Positions 51,684 to 61,306 of a stretch of DNA of 64,000 nt are shown piece after piece. A model generated the notes under the pieces. That model did no database searches. It had not been told where the DNA came from and saw only the letters and a list, made by a program, of their open reading frames with translations. Each line of letters opens with the position of its first letter. Position 1 is the first letter of the stretch. A program made the position numbers and the translations under genes. Source of the DNA: Dyadobacter sp. CY347. GTDB lineage: Bacteria > Bacteroidota > Bacteroidia > Cytophagales > Spirosomataceae. Location: contig NZ_JAKFFT010000002.1 in the NCBI RefSeq assembly GCF_021502655.1, forward strand, positions 310,001 through 374,000, written 5' to 3'.

Positions 51684-52442
51684 TTAATCCGCTTCCGGCA
51701 ATGATTTGAAATAAGGCAAATGATGAATATTTTCCTTCAATATGCCGGTTAATGCAAAAGGTAACGTTTTGTTTAAATTGATATTGGCTGCGTCCATTGC
51801 AAAATGATTGCGAACGATGGCAGTAGGCTTCCTTAAATGTGGCCAGAAACGATTTGCTTCCATGTCCCAGAAAACAGAATCGGCATGCAGAAAATCTTCG
51901 CTGTGCCGATAAGTGTAAACCTCCTTTTGCTTTGCTTTTATTGTATTGATCATGCGTTCAATGCGGCAAAGATAAATCCCATTATTCGCATATGCTTGAC
52001 CAAAAGCTCGTTTTTCATCTTCCTTCAATCCGGAGATCCGGGAAACGACTCCCGCCAGCCTCTTGATATTATCGTCTTCGAGTGGTCCGGCTTTTAAATA
52101 ATCATAACCTTGTTTGCACCAGTAATAAAGCTCATCGCGCACAACCCAGCTGTTCAGTTCATGGATCAGCAGAAAGTCGCACCAGCTGAAACGGTCGTAA
52201 AAATCTTCCATTAATAGCAATCCCGCGAGCGCAGCTCTGGATTGGAAATATTTTTTTGGAAAATAAATGACATCGATATCCTCGTTGTGCTCCTTTACAA
52301 TGGACAGATCGGCCCCTTCGAAAGTGATAAAAATGACCGGGTATTTATCAAGCATATTGAGGCAGTGATGCAAGAGCCGCTCCTCTGTGGGATTGATCTC
52401 TGGATCCAGAATGGGCACAATAACAGATACAAGCTCTTTCAT
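51684..52442 (-). CDS. DUF5672 family protein (glycosyltransferase-like)
   Basis: 252 residues with the DUF5672 pattern: VIYFPKKYFQSRAALAGLLLMEDFYDRFSWCDFLLIHELNSWVVRDELYYWCKQGYDYLKAGPL, then NNGIYLCRIERMI with AFGQAYANNGI, and DSVFWDMEANRFWPHLRKP. These proteins occur in polysaccharide loci and are thought to have a glycosyltransferase-like fold. Its start overlaps the previous gene stop by one base (TAATG), indicating translational coupling. Enzyme activity is not proved. Confidence 0.8.
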   Translation of the reverse strand: MKELVSVIVPILDPEINPTEERLLHHCLNMLDKYPVIFITFEGADLSIVKEHNEDIDVIYFPKKYFQSRAALAGLLLMEDFYDRFSWCDFLLIHELNSWVVRDELYYWCKQGYDYLKAGPLEDDNIKRLAGVVSRISGLKEDEKRAFGQAYANNGIYLCRIERMINTIKAKQKEVYTYRHSEDFLHADSVFWDMEANRFWPHLRKPTAIVRNHFAMDAANINLNKTLPFALTGILKENIHHLPYFKSLPEAD

Positions 52443-53425
52443 TAAATGGTTTCCAGCTGATCAATGACATAATTAAAAGGCATTTTCAGCAATTTGCGTA
52501 CCCGCTGATAACGACGGACAGGAGTAGGCTTAATGTATGCGCAATGAAACTGGCGATAGTACGCATTGCCATTCGTTAGCAAACAATTCCGGTATAAATC
52601 GAACAATGCCGTAAGATCCGGGCGGGCCGATAATTCAAAGCGATCCTGGTATTTGGACAAAACGGCAGGTTTCTGAGGATCATAGCCGCTGTAATGGAAG
52701 AAAATCAAAGGGTTGGATTCGTTAACGTAGAATGTGCCGTTGGATTCAGAAAACAGTCTTTCGTGCAGGTTCCAATATGCTGCATTATAGCCTGAGTTTC
52801 GTTCCAAATGCGTATCAGGAACAAAAACCGGCAGGAAGTTCATCCAGTTTTGATCTACAAAAAGACCGTTACACAGATCAATCAGGCATTCATACCGCAA
52901 TTTTTCTTCCCACCAATTGATAAATGCTGTGATTTCGGCGGATCTGCTGAAAGCCACAAAGCCCAGGTTATAAACGCCTGTATTCAAATGGTGAAGCTCA
53001 TTCGGCGTAAGCTGGTCTTCGATGGGCGTATTAATGTGCGGTGTCAAAACAGCTTTATGCGCTGATAATGAAGACAGTAATCCCGATAATGGCTGAAATA
53101 CAATAATGTCGGGATCGAAATAAATGACATTATCTGCTTCGGGGTAATGTTTGAAAAAGTAGGTAAAATAAAAAGGCTTTACGGCCGTGTTTAGCTCCGT
53201 AATGTTGTATCTGTCAGCCATTTCCTGAAAATCCCGGATCTCGATCTTATCGATTTCGATCATTGGAAAATCAGTGTTGTATCCTTTTTCAAAAACCACA
53301 CCTTGTAAGGAATCAACGAGACCGATGAAGAAAAGGACGTCGGGATTGGTGGATTTAAGTGAATCGCCTAATGTCCTGGCCTGCGCTAAATAATTGATGG
53401 AGCAAATGGTGAAGGCAATTGTCAT
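52442..53425 (-). CDS. Glycosyltransferase with DxD motif (GT8-like)
   Basis: 327 residues. A GT-A-like start (IAFTICSINYLAQARTLGDSLKSTNPDVLFFIGLVD) and the metal-binding DPD at 104-106 in VIYFDPDIIVFQPL, typical of glycosyltransferases that hold the donor through Mn. LNTGVYNLGFVAF and DLCNGLFVDQNWMN follow as in related Bacteroidota proteins. It overlaps the upstream GT4 gene by four bases and the DUF5672 gene by one, in one operon. A degenerate relative lies at 50727. Confidence 0.85.
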   Translation of the reverse strand: MTIAFTICSINYLAQARTLGDSLKSTNPDVLFFIGLVDSLQGVVFEKGYNTDFPMIEIDKIEIRDFQEMADRYNITELNTAVKPFYFTYFFKHYPEADNVIYFDPDIIVFQPLSGLLSSLSAHKAVLTPHINTPIEDQLTPNELHHLNTGVYNLGFVAFSRSAEITAFINWWEEKLRYECLIDLCNGLFVDQNWMNFLPVFVPDTHLERNSGYNAAYWNLHERLFSESNGTFYVNESNPLIFFHYSGYDPQKPAVLSKYQDRFELSARPDLTALFDLYRNCLLTNGNAYYRQFHCAYIKPTPVRRYQRVRKLLKMPFNYVIDQLETI

Positions 53426-54645
53426 TGATTTTGCTTTTCCGAAACCGGTAAGGGTAAATATTTTTGAATAATGGCTTCGACGCTCGCAATGCTTTTGTCT
53501 GTATTATGCCTTTCCAACACTTTCTTTCTGCCGACACGGCCCATTGATTCGCGAAGTGAAGGATCGAGGGCCAACTGTATGATTGCCTCGGAAGCCGCAG
53601 ATATATCCATATAAGGAACTACGAATCCGGCGTCAGATTCGATCAATTCAGGTGCGCCACCGGCGTCTTCAAAACACACCACAGGAATTTCCTGTAAAGC
53701 GGCTTCCAGAACGACAAGCGGATATGGGTCTTCCCGGGAGCTTAGTAGCAATACGTCAAATCGGTTGATATAATCCAGTGCACGCGGCGTCGGAGGAATG
53801 AGAATGATCCTGTCACTCAGCCCCATTAAGCGAATGTCGCTTTCAATAAGCTCGTAAATTTCGTGCTGAGGCCCTGCGCCAACCCATACAAAATAAACGG
53901 GCAGCGGACTTGTTTTATGGATTACGCGCTTCGCGATCCAGTTAAAAATGTCATTTCCCTTGCGCCATTCGGCATTTCCACATCCGCCGATTACAATAGC
54001 ATCTTTGGGAACATTATAGGTTTTTTCAAGAATATCATGCTGCACAGATTTCAGTTTGCGATCAATGTGCTCATGATCAATCAAAGTGAATGTGCTGACC
54101 TGACTTTCTGGATAGTTGTATTTTCCAATATAATAATTGGCAACTGCATTTGAAACCGCAATAAGATGTCCGGTCTTTTTCAGCATGAAATTCAATTGCT
54201 TTTCATGCGAATAAAGCTTCACGGCCATGCCCAGCTCATGCACAAACGTCACAAGCGGTAAGTGATGCAGGAATTTCAGGAAATCGCAGTAAACCGCGGA
54301 ATTAGCAATAGAATTGACGAAAACCAGCCCAATGTTCTGATGCGAGAGCTCGGCAGCAATTCTTTCATTAATTTTTTGGGCTGAATGCTGCTGATAATAT
54401 TTGTATAAAGGGACTTTTTTAAGCAGCTTTCCGGTAAGTGGAGTAGGGGTTACACTGATGTTTTGATAAAGTCGTGTGGTGCTGACAACCGCCTCAAACT
54501 CTTTTTCCAGCTCTCCGCCGCTGCAAAGCAGCAAATGCATGGGAACGCCCCGCTCTTTCAATAGTCTAAGCAGTTGCAGCAGCAATAACTGGCTTCCTGC
54601 CCGATTGGCGTCATGACTCACAAATAAGATTTTCTTCTGCTCCAT
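53422..54645 (-). CDS. Glycosyltransferase family 4 (GT-B)
   Basis: 407 residues. N-terminal ILFVSHDANRAGSQLLLLQLLRLLKERG opens the GT-B fold; the C-terminal donor domain has IVIGGCGNAEWRKGNDIFNWIA, then FDVLLLSSREDPYPLVVLEAALQEIPVVCFEDAGGAPELI, the EX7E motif (E-DPYPLVV-LE). It transfers a sugar with retention from a nucleotide donor. It overlaps the following DxD glycosyltransferase by four bases and follows the acyltransferase by 55 bases. Confidence 0.92.
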   Translation of the reverse strand: MEQKKILFVSHDANRAGSQLLLLQLLRLLKERGVPMHLLLCSGGELEKEFEAVVSTTRLYQNISVTPTPLTGKLLKKVPLYKYYQQHSAQKINERIAAELSHQNIGLVFVNSIANSAVYCDFLKFLHHLPLVTFVHELGMAVKLYSHEKQLNFMLKKTGHLIAVSNAVANYYIGKYNYPESQVSTFTLIDHEHIDRKLKSVQHDILEKTYNVPKDAIVIGGCGNAEWRKGNDIFNWIAKRVIHKTSPLPVYFVWVGAGPQHEIYELIESDIRLMGLSDRIILIPPTPRALDYINRFDVLLLSSREDPYPLVVLEAALQEIPVVCFEDAGGAPELIESDAGFVVPYMDISAASEAIIQLALDPSLRESMGRVGRKKVLERHNTDKSIASVEAIIQKYLPLPVSEKQNQ

Positions 54646-54700
54646 TGCCCAGTAAATTACTGTCTCAAATTCGGTTTACCCGATTACATTCCTCTCCCGC

Positions 54701-55360
54701 TCAATAAGCCTCGAAACTTTTCTTTCCAGGCACTTTCTTAGCCGGATTTCCAATGTAAATGCCCCATTCTTCGGTTTCGCGGGTTATAGCAGAAGCCATT
54801 CCCACCAAAGTTCCCTGTGCGATCGTCGTATAATCACGGATTGTGCTGTTAACGCCAAAGAAAGAATAGGGTTCAACAACGCAATGGCCGGAAAGCACTA
54901 CATGAGAAGTAAAGAATACATGGTCTTTGATCTGGCCGTGGTGGCCGATATGGTTTCCGCTCCACATCACCACATTATTTCCAACCGTCGTAAATGGCTG
55001 GATGGTGTTGTCTTCCAGGATAAAGCAGTTATCACCGATTAAGCTCCTGTCGAAAATGGTGGCGTGTGAACTGATATATGAGATGAATTGGTAGCCTTTG
55101 GATTTGGCCTCATTGTAAATCCCTTCCCGGTTCCGGTTCATATTTCTGCCGGTCATAGGCGCGAAAAAAGCGTGATCGGCAGGTGGGAAAAGGGTGGCAA
55201 CATCTTCAAAGGCTACAACGGGCAGGCCTTTAAATGATTCATCCTGAATATATTGCCGATTGATAGTGAAAGCGACTATTTCATGTTCTGAGTCGTGAGT
55301 CAGATAATAGTGTGCCAGTTCTGCTGTGTCGAGTATTCCAAAAACGATAACCTTAGCCAT
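54701..55360 (-). CDS. NeuD-like acyltransferase (left-handed beta helix)
   Basis: 219 residues. An N-terminal Rossmann-like part (KVIVFGILDTAELAHYYLTHDSEHEIVAFTI) precedes a hexapeptide-repeat domain from about 105: SLIGDNCFILEDNTIQPFTTVGNNVVMWSGNHIGHHGQIKDHVFFTSHVVLSGHC. This is the NeuD/PglD sugar-nucleotide N- or O-acetyltransferase architecture. The conserved His in IGHHG likely acts as base. Placed one base before the WbqC gene, next to a DegT aminotransferase gene, it may acetylate an amino sugar made for the glycan. The end PAKKVPGKKSF is normal. Confidence 0.85.
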   Translation of the reverse strand: MAKVIVFGILDTAELAHYYLTHDSEHEIVAFTINRQYIQDESFKGLPVVAFEDVATLFPPADHAFFAPMTGRNMNRNREGIYNEAKSKGYQFISYISSHATIFDRSLIGDNCFILEDNTIQPFTTVGNNVVMWSGNHIGHHGQIKDHVFFTSHVVLSGHCVVEPYSFFGVNSTIRDYTTIAQGTLVGMASAITRETEEWGIYIGNPAKKVPGKKSFEAY

Positions 55361-55361
55361 C

Positions 55362-56060
55362 TTAAATCAGTTCGTAAGCTTTTAAATGTTCCTTAATGTC
55401 CGCGGGGTCGTTAAACATCAGGATATCTATAATTGACAGCCAAGGTACGAAAGCATTTTTAAATTGGGGATAAGGGCTCGAAACACTTTTAATGAAGTCA
55501 AGTTTTATCCCCTCCTTTTCAAATTTCTCTTTATCATACAATTCCATTCCTCCGATCGGATTAATGTAATGGCTGGCGTTTTCCTGTTTACAGATATCCA
55601 AAATTCTTTCCTGACCTTTCAAATGTGTGTTTTGGTAAATCGTTGACGAGGGAACAATCTCCGTCGTGATTTCCATGTACGCACAAGTTCGTTTTAAGGC
55701 CTGAAAGGTCAGTTCGTATATGGTTTGAACATCTAAATTTACAATTTCTTCTATCAGAACAAAAACCTTCTGATAATTGGGGGCCTTTTGGTATGATTGC
55801 TGAAGGGTTTTCAGGAATTTCTTCTGCCAGGGTTCGCTTTTCGAAAGTTCGACCTCGTTGATGAGCTTATTTTGGCTTGCATCTTTCAGGGGAATTGTAA
55901 AAAGATGGGGCTGACCGGACACCAGGACATTATTTCTGTTGATCCAGCCTTTGTTAATAAAATTCACATCATCATAAATAATGAATTTATCAACGGCGTT
56001 GATCAGCTGAAAATAGCCTATATACGGAAATATATAGGGCTGCATAATGGCGATGGTCAT
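55362..56060 (-). CDS. WbqC family protein
   Basis: 232 residues. The opening AIMQPYIFPYIGYFQLINAVDKFIIYDDVNFINKGWINRN is the family signature. WbqC-type proteins occur in O-antigen and capsule loci and in some species are linked to amino-sugar glycan assembly; the reaction is not settled. The end CKQENASHYINPIGGMELYDKEKFEKEGIKLDFI is also conserved. It overlaps neither neighbour but lies one base from the acyltransferase gene and six from the membrane protein gene. Confidence 0.92.
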   Translation of the reverse strand: MTIAIMQPYIFPYIGYFQLINAVDKFIIYDDVNFINKGWINRNNVLVSGQPHLFTIPLKDASQNKLINEVELSKSEPWQKKFLKTLQQSYQKAPNYQKVFVLIEEIVNLDVQTIYELTFQALKRTCAYMEITTEIVPSSTIYQNTHLKGQERILDICKQENASHYINPIGGMELYDKEKFEKEGIKLDFIKSVSSPYPQFKNAFVPWLSIIDILMFNDPADIKEHLKAYELI

Positions 56061-56066
56061 GGATGG

Positions 56067-58115
56067 CTATTTAAGCTTTCTGAGATAATAATCTTCTCCC
56101 CGGACTGCCACGTTGGTGATCGTCGTATCGCTTCCTAAACGAATGTCTGTGGGTAAAGATTTGATGCGGCTGGTGTCATTAATCACGCTTTTGGCATAAA
56201 AAAGATAATCTGCATTCTTTGGAATAGGTTTTAGGCCCTGTTCAAAAGGGTTAATGGTGATCAATTTGCGAGAAAGATCTTCACCATAAAGCGGATATTC
56301 AAAATCATCATTAATAGTAGCCAATGCCACCGTCGCATCCTTCGGAACGATGGAATCAAATGTCTGGTAAGCCTTCGTAATGTCCGGACGGGCGAATGTT
56401 TGCAACTGGATTCGCTCCGTTTGCAATGCTGATTTATATCCATAAGCCGCGATAGGAAGACAGCGGATATTAAGATAAACCGACATGATTGCCGAGATAC
56501 AGGCCAGTCCTGCCACAACCATAATATATCCTTTCCAAACATTCCTGCGTGGTTTAAGGATCGATAAGCGATGGTTTGAAAACAAAAGCAAAAGGAAAAG
56601 GACGCCGAATAAGCCGGTTTCTATAAAATATCTTCCTTTGAAAGGGTCATAAACGGCAGAGTAGGAAATTGCTGCAAAGTGCAAACAGAATGCAATTGCC
56701 AGAAACCAGTGCACGCGTGAGCGAAAAACACGGATTAATGTTAAAAAAATTAATGGCAATATCAGCGCAAAACCAAATACGCCCCAGTAAGGATTCGCAT
56801 TGAAATTATCAAAACGGCGTTGAAAGGAAAACGGGACGATCGCATACTCAGTCTCTTCATCCAGTCGCATGCGTAATTTATCTTCCAGAACCACAAGTGG
56901 TTTTCGGATAAATGTATTCAAATCATATCCCCACTGCGCATTACGGATGCCATCCAGGTTGCAAAACTCATAAGTATAGCGCACCACGTTACGGCTTCCC
57001 TGCTCAAAAAGGTTCGGTAACGACCCAAAACGCTCCACAGACTGATGTTTTAATGCAGTAGGCGGGCCTATCGGGTGCCCGAAGACCATGATGTTCTTAA
57101 TGTAGCCTGTCGGGAATGTATAAACGAGCATAGCAACAGAAATCGCAACTGCGAGTTTTACGAACCGGTTGAAAAATACTTTCAGGTCCGGCGCCAGGAA
57201 CACCGTGTAAAGCATGATGACAAAAACGGATGGCAGTAACAAAGCAAATGTCACCTTATGACCAAACACAATGCCGAATGCGAGCCCTGACAAATAAAGA
57301 TATTTGTTGTTTCGCGTGCTGTAATAAGTGAAAAGGAAATAAAGCAGACAGCTCAGGTAAGCTGTCAGAACGATGTCCGTTTCGGTTGTCACCGCCTGCA
57401 TCAGGAAGTTCAGGAACATCCCGTAAGCCAGTGCGCAGAAGAAGCTGGCCGATAAATTCCGGCCAATGCGTTGCGCAATTCCAAATACGCAAACAAGCGT
57501 AATATAGTAGGAAGTATGGTGAATCAGTTTGAATGCATTCTCGATTTTTCCGCTGATCAGATAACTGTAAATCTGAATGGTGGTGAGACTTTTGGGATAC
57601 GTATCCATATTCCAGTTCGTTCCTCCGAAATGCGCCATCGTGCCGTTCTGAATGTATCGGATGGCGCGATTCAAATGCCCTGTCATGCTATCCCACTCAT
57701 TAGGAGCTGTAAAAAGCACGAGAATGAGGTTGGTCATTGCAATCACTGCAATGGTCCCAAACATGAAAAAGAATATCGTTTTAAGGTAAACAGAAAGTTC
57801 TTTTGACCAGGATCTGAAAGTGTCTGCCCGGCTGGAAATGACCGCGCGGATGGAGTAGGAGGGCTGTGACTGTATTAACGAAGTCCAAATGAAATAGTGC
57901 AAGCCCAAAGCAACGAATGTGGCGACAATCCATGCCCAGGTTTGTGCAGTCAGGTCTAATGCTGAAAGTACAAAACCTGCCGGTATGATACTTCCTACGA
58001 ACAGCATGAAACAAACGATAAGCCACTCTGCCAGTGAAGGCTGGGCTATTCTTTTTGCAACAAAACTGATGCTGTATAAAAACAGCAGGAAGGCAAGCCA
58101 GTAAACAAAACTCAT
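56067..58115 (-). CDS. Large multi-pass membrane protein, glycosyltransferase-39/C-like
   Basis: About 682 residues with some twelve hydrophobic helices followed by a soluble C-terminal tail of about 110 residues (from RCLPIAAYGYKSALQ). The large first luminal loop after helix four has APNEWDSMTGHLNRAIRYIQNGTMAHFGGTNWNMDTYPKSL, acidic and aromatic as in lipid-linked-sugar transferases. This layout suggests transfer of a sugar from an undecaprenyl-linked donor, but no named family is certain. I start at the ATG at 58115, after the DegT stop; the frame is open upstream to 58187 but that overlaps DegT. Its C-terminal end lies six bases from WbqC. Confidence 0.7.
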   Translation of the reverse strand: MSFVYWLAFLLFLYSISFVAKRIAQPSLAEWLIVCFMLFVGSIIPAGFVLSALDLTAQTWAWIVATFVALGLHYFIWTSLIQSQPSYSIRAVISSRADTFRSWSKELSVYLKTIFFFMFGTIAVIAMTNLILVLFTAPNEWDSMTGHLNRAIRYIQNGTMAHFGGTNWNMDTYPKSLTTIQIYSYLISGKIENAFKLIHHTSYYITLVCVFGIAQRIGRNLSASFFCALAYGMFLNFLMQAVTTETDIVLTAYLSCLLYFLFTYYSTRNNKYLYLSGLAFGIVFGHKVTFALLLPSVFVIMLYTVFLAPDLKVFFNRFVKLAVAISVAMLVYTFPTGYIKNIMVFGHPIGPPTALKHQSVERFGSLPNLFEQGSRNVVRYTYEFCNLDGIRNAQWGYDLNTFIRKPLVVLEDKLRMRLDEETEYAIVPFSFQRRFDNFNANPYWGVFGFALILPLIFLTLIRVFRSRVHWFLAIAFCLHFAAISYSAVYDPFKGRYFIETGLFGVLFLLLLFSNHRLSILKPRRNVWKGYIMVVAGLACISAIMSVYLNIRCLPIAAYGYKSALQTERIQLQTFARPDITKAYQTFDSIVPKDATVALATINDDFEYPLYGEDLSRKLITINPFEQGLKPIPKNADYLFYAKSVINDTSRIKSLPTDIRLGSDTTITNVAVRGEDYYLRKLK

Positions 58116-58116
58116 G

Positions 58117-59202
58117 CTACTCTGGTGATAAATGACCATTAATGATGCGGGAAATCCGTTCGATGTCCGAATACGGAAGGCCGACATATAAAGGCAAACT
58201 TAACACTCTTAACGCGATATCTTCCGAAACCGGGCAGGCAATTTGCCTTGGCATGAAGGACAGCGTGTTCAATGAAGGATAAAAATAACGCCGCGGAATA
58301 ACATCTTCCTCACGCAATGCATCCATAACGCGGAACATAACCTGCTCAGAAGGAAATACAACCGGGTAATAAGCATAATTATATTCAATGTCCTTACTGA
58401 TGACCGGCTTATATAATACGTCCCAATTTAGCAAACTATCATAAGCATCAAAAACTTCCTTGCGGGCAGCAATAATGTCTTTCACAAGCGGAAGATTGAC
58501 CAATCCCATGGCTGCATGGAATTCGGAATTCTTGCCGTTGATCCCTGCATAGAGATAATGTTCGTCGCCCTGATGTCCGAATGCACGCAGGAGGTGCAAT
58601 TTTTTGTCAAGCTCTGGATGATTGGAAATCAATGCGCCGCCTTCTATCGTGTGGAAAACCTTGGTCGCATGAAAGCTGCAAGTGCTCAGATCTCCGAACG
58701 ACAGCAACGATTTGCCCTTATAGGTAACGCCGAATGCGTGCGCCGCATCGTAAATGACTTTCAGATTATGCTTTTTAGCAATCACTTCAATGGCCTCGAT
58801 ATCACATGGATTGCCATAAACGTGTGTTGCCAGTATTCCGGTGGTTGCAGGCGTAATGGATGCCTCGATCAGCGCCGGATTTATATTGAATGTTTGAGAA
58901 TCAATGTCAACGAAAACGGGCGTGCAATTTTCCCAAAGGATTGCATTCGATGTTGCAACGTAGGAAAATGGCGTTGTGATCACCTCACCGGTGATTTCAA
59001 GCGCTTTGATCGCAATTTGAAGAACGATCGTTCCGTTACCGCAAAAATAGAGGTGTTCAACCCCCAGGTATTTTTTTAGTTCTGCTTCGAGCTCCTGAAG
59101 GACCGGGCCGTTATTGGTAAGATATCCGCGTTCCCAAATTTCCCGAACATATTGCAGATATTTCTCCTGGTCTGGTAAAAAGGTTTTAGTGACGTTAATC
59201 AT
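58117..59202 (-). CDS. DegT/DnrJ/EryC1/StrS family aminotransferase
   Basis: 361 residues. PLP enzyme that makes amino sugars on nucleotide sugars. The PLP-binding Lys181 is in CSFHATKVFHTIEGGAL, preceded by DAAHAFGVTYKGKSLLSFGDLSTC with the Asp contacting the cofactor ring. Early TPFSYVATSNAILWENCTPVFVDID fits the family. The sugar could be a 3- or 4-amino-dideoxy hexose; no dehydratase is present here, so the keto sugar must come from elsewhere. The start overlaps the Wzt gene end by eight bases, and its stop lies one base before the next gene start. Confidence 0.93.
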   Translation of the reverse strand: MINVTKTFLPDQEKYLQYVREIWERGYLTNNGPVLQELEAELKKYLGVEHLYFCGNGTIVLQIAIKALEITGEVITTPFSYVATSNAILWENCTPVFVDIDSQTFNINPALIEASITPATTGILATHVYGNPCDIEAIEVIAKKHNLKVIYDAAHAFGVTYKGKSLLSFGDLSTCSFHATKVFHTIEGGALISNHPELDKKLHLLRAFGHQGDEHYLYAGINGKNSEFHAAMGLVNLPLVKDIIAARKEVFDAYDSLLNWDVLYKPVISKDIEYNYAYYPVVFPSEQVMFRVMDALREEDVIPRRYFYPSLNTLSFMPRQIACPVSEDIALRVLSLPLYVGLPYSDIERISRIINGHLSPE

Positions 59203-60454
59203 TCACTACATGTTCAGTTTGGCGAATGGAAAAATTAAGTTGAGGGCGAATATAACCGGGCCATTTGCCATACCAGGTCACATTTTCACGATAATCCTCA
59301 ATATCAAAAATAAGGGCTTCTTCCATATTGTAAAGAACAGTGCTGGTGTCCTTCACGATCATCATCGAAACCACATAGGAGCCATCATTAAGGAAATGGC
59401 CGGGAATCTCACATACGCCGCTCACAAGGCCTTTCGAAAAAGTTTCTGCTTGCGTGCCCACATTAAATATACATTCACCTGTAAACGTATACAAATGCAT
59501 GCTCAGGTTCAGGCTCGCACCTTCCACAAGGTTCCAGAATTCAAATTGGAAATTGATGGGCGTCCGAACGTCGATGTGGTTCAGATCATCCTGATATTCA
59601 GGGAAAAGCTTGAACCTTTTCACGCGAACCTGGTCATTGCCGGGGGCACTCTCAATGTTGTCCCAATGCTTCTCGAGACTTTTGTGAGAAACCTTGCTCA
59701 GGTAATTTGTAACAATATGTGTAGTCTCGCCCTGATCGATCAACATCCCTTTTTCAAAATAAAAGGACTTGTTGCAAAGCGCCTGAATGGCGGTGAGGTT
59801 ATGACTTACAAAAAGCAATGTTCTTCCGCTTTCGGAAACATCGCGCATTTTGCCCAGACATTTTTTCTGAAATTCGGTATCGCCAACTGCTAAAACTTCG
59901 TCTACGATCAGGATTTCAGGGTTAAGGTGCGCTGCGATGGCAAAACCAAGCCGCACATACATCCCCGAAGAATATCTTTTAACAGGTGTATCCAGGAATT
60001 TTTCAACGCCTGCAAAATCAACAATCGCGTCAAATGACTGCCGGATCTCGCTTTTGGCCATACCCAATATCGCTCCGTTCAGGAAGATGTTTTCGCGGCC
60101 TGTGAGTTCCGGGTGAAAACCAGTCCCTACTTCCAGCAAGCTGGCAATACGGCCGTCGATTTTGATCTGGCCTGTTGTAGGTTCTGTAATGCGGCTGAGA
60201 ATTTTCAATAAAGTCGACTTTCCCGCGCCGTTATGGCCAACTATGCCGATGCGGTCGCCCTGATCGATCGAAAAATTTACATCCCTTAATGCCCAAAACT
60301 CTTCTTTCTCGGCAAAGTCGGAATTGTCCTGCTTGCGTGAAAATAATTTGTCAACCTTTTCGGAGACAATATCACGCAGGCTTGGAGAACCACTTTTACG
60401 TTGATGGTCTATTATATATTTCTTGCTGATGTTTTCAGCTACGATTACAGGCAT
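59195..60454 (-). CDS. Polysaccharide ABC exporter ATP-binding protein (Wzt type)
   Basis: 419 residues. ABC domain with Walker A GHNGAGKST at 73-81, signature YSSGMYVRLGFAIA and Walker B ILIVDEVLAVGD. A long C-terminal domain (about 260-419; VRVKRFKLFPEYQDDL to YIRPQLNFSIRQTEHV) is the Wzt glycan-recognition domain that checks the end of the chain before export. It follows the permease gene by 17 bases. Together with Wzm it exports a polymer made in the cytoplasm, and is specific to one glycan end group. Confidence 0.95.
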   Translation of the reverse strand: MPVIVAENISKKYIIDHQRKSGSPSLRDIVSEKVDKLFSRKQDNSDFAEKEEFWALRDVNFSIDQGDRIGIVGHNGAGKSTLLKILSRITEPTTGQIKIDGRIASLLEVGTGFHPELTGRENIFLNGAILGMAKSEIRQSFDAIVDFAGVEKFLDTPVKRYSSGMYVRLGFAIAAHLNPEILIVDEVLAVGDTEFQKKCLGKMRDVSESGRTLLFVSHNLTAIQALCNKSFYFEKGMLIDQGETTHIVTNYLSKVSHKSLEKHWDNIESAPGNDQVRVKRFKLFPEYQDDLNHIDVRTPINFQFEFWNLVEGASLNLSMHLYTFTGECIFNVGTQAETFSKGLVSGVCEIPGHFLNDGSYVVSMMIVKDTSTVLYNMEEALIFDIEDYRENVTWYGKWPGYIRPQLNFSIRQTEHVVND

Positions 60455-60471
60455 GCCTAAAGGTAATTATT

Positions 60472-61305
60472 TCAGATATGATCGACGAAAGTTTTTTCTT
60501 TTTTACGGAAATAAATCAAAGACAATATCATTATAACAAAGGAAATGATTGTTGTTGAGTAAAGACTTTGGGGATTGAAATACGCTTTGTCACCAAGCAG
60601 GCACCAACGAAAACCATCGATGATACCAACCAGCGGGTTCAAATTATAATATTTTTCAAACCACGTTCCTTTTGCAAGCGTACTGCTGTAAGCAACCGGC
60701 ACCGCGTACATCCCAACTTGTACTAAAAATGGAATTAACTGACCGATATCCCGAAAACGCACATTCAACACCGCAAAGAACAGGCCAAAACCCAAAGAAG
60801 TAATAAATGTAAGTAAAATGAAGCAAGGAAGAAATATGATGTTCCAGCTTATAGGATGCTTAAAGAAAATGGTCATTACCAGGAATATCCCGAAAGCGAT
60901 CATAAAGTCCACAAAACCGACTGCTATGGAGCTTAACGGCATCAGCAACCTGGGAAAGTAAACCTTCGAGACCAAATTGGAATTGATCAGGATACTGTTG
61001 CTGATCTGGGTGAATGTGTTCGCGAAAAATGTCCAGATCGTCAGTCCGCTCAAAACCATCAACGGATACGGAACACCCGGATCACTTTTGATTTTTGCAA
61101 GATAACTGAAAACAAAAACCATGACGGTCATGGTCATAATTGGCCTTAATACGCTCCACGCAACACCTAACAGGGTTTGTTTGTAACGAACTGAAATGTC
61201 TCTTTTTGATAAAATCCAGAGTAACTGCCTGTTGAGCCAGAGATCTTTCCAGTAATCCTTCTCGGATCCGCCTGCCTTAATGGTAATTGAGTGCTGAGAT
61301 GCCAT
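60472..61305 (-). CDS. Polysaccharide ABC exporter permease (Wzm type)
   Basis: 277 residues of the ABC-2 transporter fold. Six membrane helices; the N-terminal cytoplasmic part DLWLNRQLLWILSKRDISVRYKQTLLGVAWSVLRPIMTMTVMVFVFSYLA carries the coupling region. The family pattern NPLVGIIDGFRWCLLG is clear near the C-terminus. It pairs with the Wzt-type ATPase just downstream to move lipid-linked polysaccharide across the inner membrane. One base separates it from the Wzz-like gene. Confidence 0.95.
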   Translation of the reverse strand: MASQHSITIKAGGSEKDYWKDLWLNRQLLWILSKRDISVRYKQTLLGVAWSVLRPIMTMTVMVFVFSYLAKIKSDPGVPYPLMVLSGLTIWTFFANTFTQISNSILINSNLVSKVYFPRLLMPLSSIAVGFVDFMIAFGIFLVMTIFFKHPISWNIIFLPCFILLTFITSLGFGLFFAVLNVRFRDIGQLIPFLVQVGMYAVPVAYSSTLAKGTWFEKYYNLNPLVGIIDGFRWCLLGDKAYFNPQSLYSTTIISFVIMILSLIYFRKKEKTFVDHI

Positions 61306-61306
61306 T

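Noticed and set aside
59114..59893. Open frame of 259 codons on the plus strand
   Set aside because: It lies fully antisense to the Wzt ATPase and DegT genes, whose motifs are complete. Its translation shows no domain pattern.
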